A stretch of 64,000 bases of DNA from Pseudomonas sp. P8_241 (GTDB lineage Bacteria; Pseudomonadota; Gammaproteobacteria; Pseudomonadales; Pseudomonadaceae), in NCBI RefSeq assembly GCF_034008315.1, contig NZ_CP125377.1, positions 5,706,501 to 5,770,500 on the forward strand, read 5' to 3'. Each line of letters starts with the position of its first letter. Within the stretch, counting starts at the first letter, position 1. Shown here piece after piece: positions 37,770 through 47,818 of this stretch. The position numbers and the translations under genes are program-made. The notes under the pieces were generated by a model. It was not told the DNA's origin. It made no database searches and was given only the letters and a program-made list of their open reading frames with translations.

Positions 37770-40208
37770 TCAAGCCGGCTTGGCTTCGACCAAGGCTTCC
37801 TGTGCGGCTTCTTTTTCAGCTTCTTTGAAATCTTCTTCGCTGATCATTTCCGCGATAACCCGCAGGCGCTCGACCACCCGCGCATTCACGCTGCCTTCCG
37901 GAAATTCGCCATTCTCGTCCGGCTCGCCGGCAGGCTCGCCGACCAACAGGCTCAGCGCCTCGTCGGCCTGACGCACGGCGTAGACATGGAATTGCCCGGC
38001 GCGCACCGCGGCCAACACTTTCTCGTCGAGCATCAGCGTTGCAACGTTGGCCTGCGGAATGATCGCTCCTTGTTCACCCGTCAACCCACGCGCCTCACAA
38101 AGACGGAAGAAGCCTTCGATCTTCTCGTTCACGCCACCCACGGCCTGCACTTCACCGAACTGGTTGATCGAACCGGTAATGGCAAAGCACTGCTTGAGGG
38201 GGGTTTTCGACAGCGCCGAAATCAGCGTACACGCCTCGCCGAGGGAGGCGCTGTCGCCATCGACGTAACCGTAGGACTGCTCCAGCGCGATACTTGCGGA
38301 AATGGCCAGCGGGAATTCCTGGGCGTAACGGCTGCCCAGATACCCGGTGAGGATCATCACGCCTTTGGAGTGGATCGGCTGGCCGAGATTGACCTCACGC
38401 TCGATGTCGACGATGCCACTGCCGCCCGGATAAACCGTGGCGGAAATCCGCGCCGGCACACCGAAGGCCGAGTCGCCGACCTCCAGCACCGTCAAACCGT
38501 TGCACTTGCCGACCGCCGCGCCATCGGTATCGATCAGGATGATCCCGGCCAGCATATCGTCGAGAATCCGTGCCGATACACGCCCGGTACGGGTGGCCTT
38601 GGCCTTGAGTGCGCGCTCGATGTGCCCCGCGTCAGTCATTTCATCACCGGCCAGGTGACGGATGAAGTCCGCCTCGCTGACCAGTTGAAACAGGTCACCG
38701 ATACGTGCCGACAAACGCCCCTGATGTTCCGCCAGACGGGCGCTGTACGTCGCCAGGCGCGCCACCGCATCGGCGGTCAACGGCGCCATGCCTTCTTCGG
38801 AAGTACGGGTTTTAAGCAACTGGGCGAATTGCTCCAGGCTCTCGTCGACCATCGGGATGTCTTCGTCGAAATCCACCAGGACACGAAACATTTCCTGGAA
38901 GTCCGGATCGAGGTCTTGCAGCGTGTAATAGAGCTGACGGGCACCAATGATAACGACTTTGACCTGCAACGGAATGTGCTGCGGGGTCAGCGTCACGGTC
39001 GCAAAACGGCCCATCTCGCCCAGTGGCGATTCCATTTTCAGCTTGCGCGATTGCAGGGCGCGTTTGAGCGCATCCCACACGAACGGCTCGCTGAGCATTT
39101 TTTCCGCTTCAAGAATCAGGAAACCGCCGTTCGCCCGGTGCAACGCACCCGGCCGCAACTGACGGTAGGTGGTGTACAGCGCGCCCTGGTCGGTGCTGTA
39201 TTCGATGCGGCCGAACAGGTTTTCGTAGGTCGGATGCGGCTCGAAAACCACCGGTGCACCGCCACTGGCCGAATGACCCACCACCAGGCTCGGTGCGTAT
39301 TGTTCTTCCAGCATCTTGCGCGCGACAGCGTCGGTTTTGCTGTCGTCCACCAGTTGCTCGACCACGGTCTTGAGCAAATACACCTGCATCGCTTGCAGGT
39401 AACCGCACACCGCCGCGTTCTCGGCGTACTTCTCGGACAATGGCGACAACAACGGCTGCAAGGCCAGAGTGATGGTTTCTTCGTTGAAATGGCGCAATTG
39501 ATTGCTCGACTCGCGCTTCCACTGCGGCAGGCTGGCGAGCTCTTCGTTCAGGCGCTCTTCGAGGGCCGAAATATCGTCATGAAAGCGCTCGCGAAGGGCT
39601 TCCGGCAACTGGGCGAACTCCGCTTCGTCCAGTGCCTTGCCATCGCTCATCGGAGTGAATGCGATATTGCTGGCATCGCGGTAGAGCGCGACGTCCTTCT
39701 CCAGGGCCAGACGTTCGATTATGTCCAGCGCCTTGTCGTAACGCTGATTGAATGCGCGGTCGATGGCGCTTTTCTTTTGCTGATAGGAAGGGTGCTCGAA
39801 CACCGCCGGAAATGTCGCCAGCAGGTTATCGATCAACCCGTTGATGTCGCTGATGAATGCACCGGCGCTGCCCGACGGCAATTCCAGTGCGCGTGGCTCG
39901 CGCGGCTCATCGAAATTGTTGACGTAGACCCAGTCCGCCGGGGTCTGCAGGCGCTTGCCTTCAGCCTTCAGATAGCGTTTGACGAACGAGAAGCGACCGG
40001 TGCCGGGCTCCCCCATGACAAAGACGTTGTAACCGGGGCGTGGCATGGCCACACCAAACTGCAAGGCTTCAACCGCACGTTCCTGGCCAAGCACACCGCG
40101 AAAGGGCTCCAGATCATTGGTGGTAGAGAAGCTGAACTGTTCAGCGGAAAACGGACGGGTCAGCGCTTCAGGCGCGAGACGCAAGCTGGCAGCAACAGGA
40201 TCAGGCAT
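37770..40208 (-). CDS. Lon-like (LonB/LonC-type) protease
   Basis: An 812-residue protein of the COG1067 Lon-like group. The N-terminal AAA-like part has GEPGTGRFSFVK near residues 67-78, where the Walker A Lys is replaced by Arg. The C-terminal Lon protease domain has the catalytic Ser in DGDSASLGEA and the Lys in GGVNEKIEGF. It has no typical Lon N-terminal domain. Related LonC enzymes lack working Walker motifs, so ATP use is doubtful. It is monocistronic and ends near a REP pair; the C-terminal tail is acidic and disordered. Confidence 0.9.
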   Translation of the reverse strand: MPDPVAASLRLAPEALTRPFSAEQFSFSTTNDLEPFRGVLGQERAVEALQFGVAMPRPGYNVFVMGEPGTGRFSFVKRYLKAEGKRLQTPADWVYVNNFDEPREPRALELPSGSAGAFISDINGLIDNLLATFPAVFEHPSYQQKKSAIDRAFNQRYDKALDIIERLALEKDVALYRDASNIAFTPMSDGKALDEAEFAQLPEALRERFHDDISALEERLNEELASLPQWKRESSNQLRHFNEETITLALQPLLSPLSEKYAENAAVCGYLQAMQVYLLKTVVEQLVDDSKTDAVARKMLEEQYAPSLVVGHSASGGAPVVFEPHPTYENLFGRIEYSTDQGALYTTYRQLRPGALHRANGGFLILEAEKMLSEPFVWDALKRALQSRKLKMESPLGEMGRFATVTLTPQHIPLQVKVVIIGARQLYYTLQDLDPDFQEMFRVLVDFDEDIPMVDESLEQFAQLLKTRTSEEGMAPLTADAVARLATYSARLAEHQGRLSARIGDLFQLVSEADFIRHLAGDEMTDAGHIERALKAKATRTGRVSARILDDMLAGIILIDTDGAAVGKCNGLTVLEVGDSAFGVPARISATVYPGGSGIVDIEREVNLGQPIHSKGVMILTGYLGSRYAQEFPLAISASIALEQSYGYVDGDSASLGEACTLISALSKTPLKQCFAITGSINQFGEVQAVGGVNEKIEGFFRLCEARGLTGEQGAIIPQANVATLMLDEKVLAAVRAGQFHVYAVRQADEALSLLVGEPAGEPDENGEFPEGSVNARVVERLRVIAEMISEEDFKEAEKEAAQEALVEAKPA

Positions 40209-40487
40209 CGGGCTTCCTTAACAATCAGGCGGGGCAGATGGCAGCATTCTGGCGCTGCCCATGCCCGACTGGCAAGGAGCGCCGTAGGCCTGAGCATAGA
40301 CAATCCGACATCCCCAGGCGCAACGGGCACAATTCACAGTTCCCAATGAATGTTTTGCAAAAAATCACGGAACCCCTTGATCGTGCCTAAACTCCAACCT
40401 GCGCGGCCGGAGTAATGTCCGGCCCACTGGCACCGGAATGGGCCAGACCCCCTTGTCTATTAGTACGCACATAAAGAGAACAACGCT

Positions 40488-40976
40488 ATGAAACGGATTC
40501 TTCTCGGTACTCTTTTCACCGCTGTATCCATCAACGCTATGGCGCAGGCGCCAGGCGGTCCGGATTGCGGTTGGGGCAACATGCTGTTCGAAGGTCAGCG
40601 TGGTACTCCGGCTCACTTCCTGGCATCCACCACCAACGGCACTTCCGGCAACGCAACCTTTGGTATGACGTCCGGTACCAACGGTTGTGCGACCAATGCG
40701 TCGCTGACCTATGGCGGCAAATCGTGGTTTGCCATGAACGGCATGATGAACGAGCTATCCGAAGACATGGCCAAAGGTCAGGGCGAAGCGCTGACCACTT
40801 ATGCCGTTGTACTGGGTGTGGCGCCGCAAGACCGTGCGCACTTCGCCGCCGTGACTCACGAGCACTTCCAGCAGATCTTCAGCAAAGCTGACGTGACGGC
40901 GGAAGATGTGCATACCAACACGCTGGCCGTTCTGAAGAACGACCCACGACTGGCCAAGTACGCCACCCAGGCTTAA
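40488..40976 (+). CDS. DUF3015 family secreted protein
   Basis: A 162-residue protein with a signal peptide (MKRILLGTLFTAVSINAMA, cut before QAPGGPDCGWG) and a DUF3015 domain with a Cys pair (C27, C62) and Gly/Thr-rich first half. It is common in gammaproteobacteria; the function is unknown, and the location is periplasm or outside. It is followed by a strong terminator. Confidence 0.88.
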   Translation: MKRILLGTLFTAVSINAMAQAPGGPDCGWGNMLFEGQRGTPAHFLASTTNGTSGNATFGMTSGTNGCATNASLTYGGKSWFAMNGMMNELSEDMAKGQGEALTTYAVVLGVAPQDRAHFAAVTHEHFQQIFSKADVTAEDVHTNTLAVLKNDPRLAKYATQA

Positions 40977-40987
40977 GCTCGATCCGC

Positions 40988-41021
40988 CCCGCTTTCTTCG
41001 GGAAGCGGGTTTTTGTTTTTT
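40988..41021 (+). terminator. Intrinsic terminator after the DUF3015 gene
   Basis: CCCGCTTTCTTCGGGAAGCGGG followed by TTTTTGTTTTTT. Confidence 0.92.
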
Positions 41022-41055
41022 GGACCTGCCCTCTTTTGGGAATACCAGATCAACC

Positions 41056-41140
41056 GTAGGAGCTGTCGAGTGAAACGAGGCCGCGATCTTTTGATCTTGT
41101 CTTTAAAGATCGCAGCCTCGTTTCACTCGACAGCTCCTAC
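41056..41140. repeat. Long inverted repeat, variant REP type
   Basis: GTAGGAGCTGTCGAGTGAAA and its exact complement at the other end flank GCGATCTTTTGATC...AAAGATCGC. The stem is about 35 bp, longer than the REP pairs elsewhere, and the TGTCGAGTGAAACGAG core is unlike them. Confidence 0.85.
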
Positions 41141-41199
41141 AAGTGAGCGGCATGAACCGCGCCGGGTCTTTCATTTATTTTCTGTTTAAGTTGCCATTT

Positions 41200-43053
41200 A
41201 TGCTCAAACGCCTTGCCTGGCTGGCGCTCTGTGTCTGCGCCCCGCTGTCCGCCGCGCCTCACATCGACCCTCAACGTTTGCAGCAACTGGCCAACGACCC
41301 CTTCTGGATATCCCTGGGACATTACGAAACCGCCAAGCTCGGTGGCTGGCGCAGTTATGTCAGCGACCCGAAATTCTTCCTTGCCGCCGATGGCAACGAA
41401 CACCCCGATCATGAATTGGCCGCGACGGTGCAGGCGCTGTACACCCCAGCCAGCGCAGGTGAGCAACATGCACAATGCGTATACCCGGCCCGTGCACGCT
41501 GGCTCAAAGCACAGCTGAATCTCACTGACCTGCCCGCACCGGACTGCGCCGAATTCAAGCAATGGTTCAAGGATGTCTCCCCCCACAGCGCGGTGATGAT
41601 CTTTCCTGCCGCCTACCTGAACAGCCCATCCTCGATGTTCGGCCATACCCTGCTGCGCATCGATCAAGCTGATGTGCAGAGCGACAAAACCTCGCTGCTC
41701 AGTTACGCGATCAACTTCGGCGCCTACATCGAGGGTTCGGACAACAGCATTCTGTATGCGTGGAAAGGCTTGATGGGCGGCTATCCTGGCCTGTTCGCGC
41801 TGGTACCCTATCAGGAAAAACTTTCGGAATACCGCAGCCTGGAAAACCGTGACCTGTGGGAGTACCGACTGAACCTGACCCAGCAAGAGACCGCACGTAT
41901 GGTCGAGCACGTCTGGGAACTCAAGCAGATCAAATTCGACTACTTCTTCTTCGACGAAAACTGCTCCTATCGCCTGCTTGAACTGCTGCAAGTGGCACGC
42001 CCAAGCCTGCGCCTGACGGAACAATTTCCGATCACGGCCATTCCCACCGACACTGTCAAAGCTGTGAAAGAGGCCGGGGTGGTGGAATCCATCCAGTATC
42101 GCCCTTCGCGCGAACGTGAGCTGCTGAGCCGTGCCGAGCCTTTGTCTGACGAAGAGCAACAATGGGTACTGAAAGTCAGCGCCGATCAGAATCAATTGCA
42201 AGACCCGGCGTTCAAGGCGCAACCCCGCGACCGTCAGGCCCTGATTATCGATGCGGCCTATCGTCTGGAGCGCTACCGCGCCAATGGTCAGGAGCGCGAT
42301 CCGCAGCGCGCCCAGCGCAGTTTCGAATTGCTGCGGGCGATCAATCAGAATCCGGCACCGGAGCTGGACATCCCGCAACCCGGCCTGCCCGAGGACGGCC
42401 ATGAGTCCCGCACCTGGCAACTCGGCGCGGGCACCAGAGGCGACAAAGCGTTCGGCGAATACGGCCTGCGCATGGCCTATCACGACCTCAATGACAACGC
42501 CGAAAGCTTCCCCCTCGGCGCACAAATCGAAATCCTGCAACTGAAACTGCGCCAGTACGAGGGCAATGACTGGCAGGTCCAGCAACTGGACCTGGCAACC
42601 ATCCGCTCCCTGACCCCGCGCAATGAGTTGTTGCAACCGTGGTCCTGGCAAGTCACCGGCGGCCTGGAACGGGTGCCGGGCAAACATGATGACGAAAACC
42701 TGGTCAGCCACGTCAACGGCGGCGGTGGCGGCACCTGGCAATTGGCCGATGACATGCTCGGTTTTGCCCTGGGCACCGTGCGCGTGGAGCACAACAACGA
42801 TTTCGCTGAATTCATTTCCCCGGCGGCGGGTTTCAATACGGGCCTGCTATGGAGAAACCCGCTGGGCAACCTCAGCCTGGAAACCAAGGGTGATTTTTTC
42901 ACCAATGGCGAAGTGCGGCGCTCCATCAGCTTGAATCAGCAATGGGAGCTGTCACGCAATCTGGGTCTGCGCCTGAGTGCCCAGCGTGAATTCAGTCACA
43001 TGGCCACGCCAGAAAACGAAGTGATGCTGGAGGTGAAGTGGTACCACTACTGA
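41200..43053 (+). CDS. Lnb/DUF4105-domain periplasmic protein
   Basis: A 617-residue protein with a signal peptide (MLKRLAWLALCVCAPLSAA). The DUF4105 domain spans about residues 40-330, now renamed after Lnb, a lipoprotein N-acyltransferase of Bacteroides. Candidate catalytic residues are His in SSMFGHTLLRI and Cys in FDENCSYRLLE. The C-terminal half (about 410-617) is beta-rich and looks barrel-like, ending in Tyr. Whether it acylates lipoproteins here is not shown; pseudomonads also have Lnt. A start up to 57 bases earlier is possible. Confidence 0.8.
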   Translation: MLKRLAWLALCVCAPLSAAPHIDPQRLQQLANDPFWISLGHYETAKLGGWRSYVSDPKFFLAADGNEHPDHELAATVQALYTPASAGEQHAQCVYPARARWLKAQLNLTDLPAPDCAEFKQWFKDVSPHSAVMIFPAAYLNSPSSMFGHTLLRIDQADVQSDKTSLLSYAINFGAYIEGSDNSILYAWKGLMGGYPGLFALVPYQEKLSEYRSLENRDLWEYRLNLTQQETARMVEHVWELKQIKFDYFFFDENCSYRLLELLQVARPSLRLTEQFPITAIPTDTVKAVKEAGVVESIQYRPSRERELLSRAEPLSDEEQQWVLKVSADQNQLQDPAFKAQPRDRQALIIDAAYRLERYRANGQERDPQRAQRSFELLRAINQNPAPELDIPQPGLPEDGHESRTWQLGAGTRGDKAFGEYGLRMAYHDLNDNAESFPLGAQIEILQLKLRQYEGNDWQVQQLDLATIRSLTPRNELLQPWSWQVTGGLERVPGKHDDENLVSHVNGGGGGTWQLADDMLGFALGTVRVEHNNDFAEFISPAAGFNTGLLWRNPLGNLSLETKGDFFTNGEVRRSISLNQQWELSRNLGLRLSAQREFSHMATPENEVMLEVKWYHY

Positions 43054-43075
43054 TCCGAACGCACCGCAACTCCCT

Positions 43076-43151
43076 GTAGGAGCCGACTTGCTGGCGAAAG
43101 CGGTCCAGCCGACACCGCATGGTCCATTTCGCCAGCAAGCCGGCTCCTACA
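43076..43151. repeat. REP pair
   Basis: GTAGGAGCCGACTTGCTGGCGAAA and its complement TTCGCCAGCAAGCCGGCTCCTAC. Confidence 0.9.
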
Positions 43152-43241
43152 AAGCTGCGTTTTTTTGATCTTCCTTTCACAAACCACTGACGCATCCACT
43201 TCTAGACTCACCCTATCGGCCACGTAATGGCTTTGGAGTGA

Positions 43242-43598
43242 ATGATGTGGCGGTGTGCAGGATTGCTGACTGTATTGTTGATCACAGGTTGCCAGTCAAC
43301 CCACGATGATCTGCTCGCCAAAGGTTACCCGCCCGCCTTCGCCGATGGTTTTGACGACGGTTGCAGCAGTGGCCGGCAAGCCGCCGGATCCATCAGCGGC
43401 GAGTTTCGCAAAAACGTACCGCGTTATCTGAAGGATCCGTTATACGCAGAGGGCTGGAGCGATGGATTCCACCAGTGCCTGGCCATGCGTGACAACCAGG
43501 ATCGCGCAGACTACCGCAACAGCCATCTGGAGGAACGGGACAAAGCCTGGCAACAACAAAAGGATCAGGACGCTGCCCGAGCCTATCGCTCGCAATGA
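43242..43598 (+). CDS. DUF2799 lipoprotein
   Basis: A 118-residue small lipoprotein with lipobox LLITGC (Cys at 17) and the DUF2799 features GFDDGCSSGRQAA and EGWSDGFHQC. The function is unknown. It starts ATGATG, so the second Met is also possible. Its stop TGA lies inside an ATGA that could be an alternative start of the next frame. Confidence 0.8.
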   Translation: MMWRCAGLLTVLLITGCQSTHDDLLAKGYPPAFADGFDDGCSSGRQAAGSISGEFRKNVPRYLKDPLYAEGWSDGFHQCLAMRDNQDRADYRNSHLEERDKAWQQQKDQDAARAYRSQ

Positions 43599-43669
43599 GT
43601 CGCTTACAGACATCCAGTGAAACCAAATGCCTGCGACCATGGCCAAAACCCTATTACGGGAGCAAAACC

Positions 43670-45516
<1,847 letters not shown>

Positions 45517-45695
45517 TTATTGTCGTTGGAGGAGATTTGGCCGGACTGTAACAAAGGATTCACGCACAAGAACAGCGCAGAACGTCGCATTTATGAAATT
45601 AAATGGTGCGCAGGATATAAATTAATCTGCTTTTTGGCCTTTTTCGCACCCGAATAGGGAGATCAATTCCCAGCAATGCACCATCAGTTACACCG

Positions 45696-45786
45696 CATCG
45701 CCGGCAAGCCAGCTCCTACAGTTTTCCCTGAGCTCACACAATCCGGGCACAACACAAATCCTGTAGGAGCTGGCTTGCCGGCGATG
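45696..45786. repeat. REP pair
   Basis: CATCGCCGGCAAGCCAGCTCCTACAG and its complement CCTGTAGGAGCTGGCTTGCCGGCGATG flank a 40-base spacer. Confidence 0.9.
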
Positions 45787-45816
45787 AATTCAACTCGGTA
45801 TGCGTAAAAAACACGC

Positions 45817-45843
45817 AAAAAAAACGGAGCCCGAAGGCTCCGT
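45817..45843 (-). terminator. Intrinsic terminator after ettA
   Basis: On the minus strand ACGGAGCCTTCGGGCTCCGT followed by an eight-base T run; 22 bases after the ettA stop. Confidence 0.92.
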
Positions 45844-45865
45844 GTGTTCATGCAACCGGCCCGAA

Positions 45866-47530
45866 TCACGCCAGTTTCTTGTGCCGTACACGGTGCGGCT
45901 GTGCAGCGGCTTCGCCGAGGCGCTTTTTACGGTCGGCCTCGTACTCGGTGTAGTTGCCTTCGAAGAACACGGCTTGCGAGTCGTCTTCGTACGCCAGGAT
46001 GTGGGTCGCGACGCGGTCAAGGAACCAACGATCGTGAGAGATCACAATGGCGGCGCCCGGGAAGTCCAGCAGGGCTTCTTCCAGGGAACGCAGGGTTTCA
46101 ACGTCGAGGTCGTTGGACGGTTCGTCGAGCAGCAGGACGTTGCCGCCCTCTTTCAAGGTCAGGGCCAGGTGCAAGCGACCGCGCTCACCACCAGACAGGT
46201 CCTTGACGAACTTCTGCTGATCGCCACCCTTGAAGTTGAAGCGACCGACGTAGGTACGCGACGGGATCTCGTAGTTGCCGATGCGGATCTGATCCGAACC
46301 GTCGGAGATCTGCTGGAACACGGTCTTGCTGCCATCCAGGTCCTCGCGGCTCTGGTCCACGCAAGCCAGCTGCACGGTTTCGCCGACTTCGATGGAACCC
46401 GAATCCGGTTGTTCCTTGCCCATCAGCATGCGGAACAGCGTCGATTTACCGGCACCGTTACCACCGATTACACCGACGATGGCGCCTTTAGGCATCGAGA
46501 ACGACAGGTTGTCGATCAGTACGCGATCCCCATAGCCCTTGGTGACATTCTTGAATTCGATGACCTTGTCGCCCAGGCGCGGACCGGCCGGGATGTAGAT
46601 CTCGTTGGTTTCGCTGCGCTTCTGGAATTCCTGCGACTGCATTTCTTCGAAACGTTGCAGACGAGCCTTGGATTTCGACTGGCGAGCCTTGGCGCCTTTG
46701 CGCACCCACTCCAGTTCTTCTTTCATGGCTTTTTCGTGGGCCGACTGCTGCTTGGATTCGGCAGCCAGACGATCGGACTTGGCTTCCAGCCAACCCGAAT
46801 AGTTGCCCTCGTAAGGAATACCAGCGCCGCGGTCGAGTTCCAGAATCCAGCCGGCGACGTTATCGAGGAAGTAACGGTCGTGCGTGATCGCGACCACGGT
46901 GCCCGGGAAATCGTGCAGGAAGTGCTCAAGCCACGCAACGGAATCGGCGTCCAGGTGGTTGGTCGGTTCGTCGAGCAGCAGCATGTCCGGTGCGGACAGC
47001 AGCAGACGGCACAGGGCCACACGACGTTTCTCACCACCGGAGAGGAATTCGACCTTGGCGTCCCACGCTGGCAGACGCAGCGCATCGGCGGCGACTTCCA
47101 GTTGGCGATCCAGGTTGTGACCGTCGCTGGCTTGCAGGATGGCTTCGAGCTTGGCCTGTTCTGCGGCCAGTTTGTCGAAGTCGGCATCTTCATCAGCGTA
47201 GGCCGCGTAGACCTCGTCCAGGCGAGCCTGGGCGTTCTTGATCACGCTGACCGCTTCCTCGACCACTTCACGCACGGTCTTGGTCGGATCCAGTTGAGGC
47301 TCTTGCGGCAGGTAACCGATGTTCAGGTCCGGCATCGGACGGGCTTCGCCGTCGAATTCGGTATCAACGCCAGCCATGATTTTCAGCAGCGTGGACTTAC
47401 CCGAACCGTTGAGGCCGAGGACGCCAATCTTGGCGCCCGGGAAGAATGACAGAGAAATGTTTTTCAGGATTTCCCGCTTCGGTGGAACAACTTTGCCCAG
47501 CCGATGCATGGTGAATACGTATTGAGCCAT
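45866..47530 (-). CDS. ettA: Energy-dependent translational throttle protein EttA
   Basis: A 554-residue ABC-F protein with two ATPase domains: Walker A GLNGSGKST (about 39) and GGNGAGKST (about 355), signatures LSGGEKRR and LSGGERGR, and the arm and linker regions between. EttA binds the ribosomal E site and holds back initiation when ATP is low. It has no membrane part and no transporter partner. Single gene with a terminator. Confidence 0.96.
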   Translation of the reverse strand: MAQYVFTMHRLGKVVPPKREILKNISLSFFPGAKIGVLGLNGSGKSTLLKIMAGVDTEFDGEARPMPDLNIGYLPQEPQLDPTKTVREVVEEAVSVIKNAQARLDEVYAAYADEDADFDKLAAEQAKLEAILQASDGHNLDRQLEVAADALRLPAWDAKVEFLSGGEKRRVALCRLLLSAPDMLLLDEPTNHLDADSVAWLEHFLHDFPGTVVAITHDRYFLDNVAGWILELDRGAGIPYEGNYSGWLEAKSDRLAAESKQQSAHEKAMKEELEWVRKGAKARQSKSKARLQRFEEMQSQEFQKRSETNEIYIPAGPRLGDKVIEFKNVTKGYGDRVLIDNLSFSMPKGAIVGVIGGNGAGKSTLFRMLMGKEQPDSGSIEVGETVQLACVDQSREDLDGSKTVFQQISDGSDQIRIGNYEIPSRTYVGRFNFKGGDQQKFVKDLSGGERGRLHLALTLKEGGNVLLLDEPSNDLDVETLRSLEEALLDFPGAAIVISHDRWFLDRVATHILAYEDDSQAVFFEGNYTEYEADRKKRLGEAAAQPHRVRHKKLA

Positions 47531-47818
47531 GGAGAACCTTGGGTCAGTGACTGATGAATGATTGGAGCGCAGGCAATGCCCGGCCAGACCGTGCGCGTCG
47601 CTCGCTTGAGGCTATCAATACGTGCGCGCTGAAAAAGTCTGAGTCTAGGAGCTGGAACGCTCCCGCGTAACCGGCAAAGCTACCTGATTGACCAGTGGCA
47701 GTCCAGCCGACGGACTGGGGCTGGCACTTCGCCACAACTCAGGGCATGCTAGCCGCCCTTCGGGCGTCCGGCTTATAGTGCGCGTCGCGCCAGTCCAGCC
47801 AAACCGCAGGATGACAGC

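Noticed and set aside
37986..40349. 787-codon plus-strand frame
   Set aside because: Antisense to the Lon-like gene with shadow-type composition.
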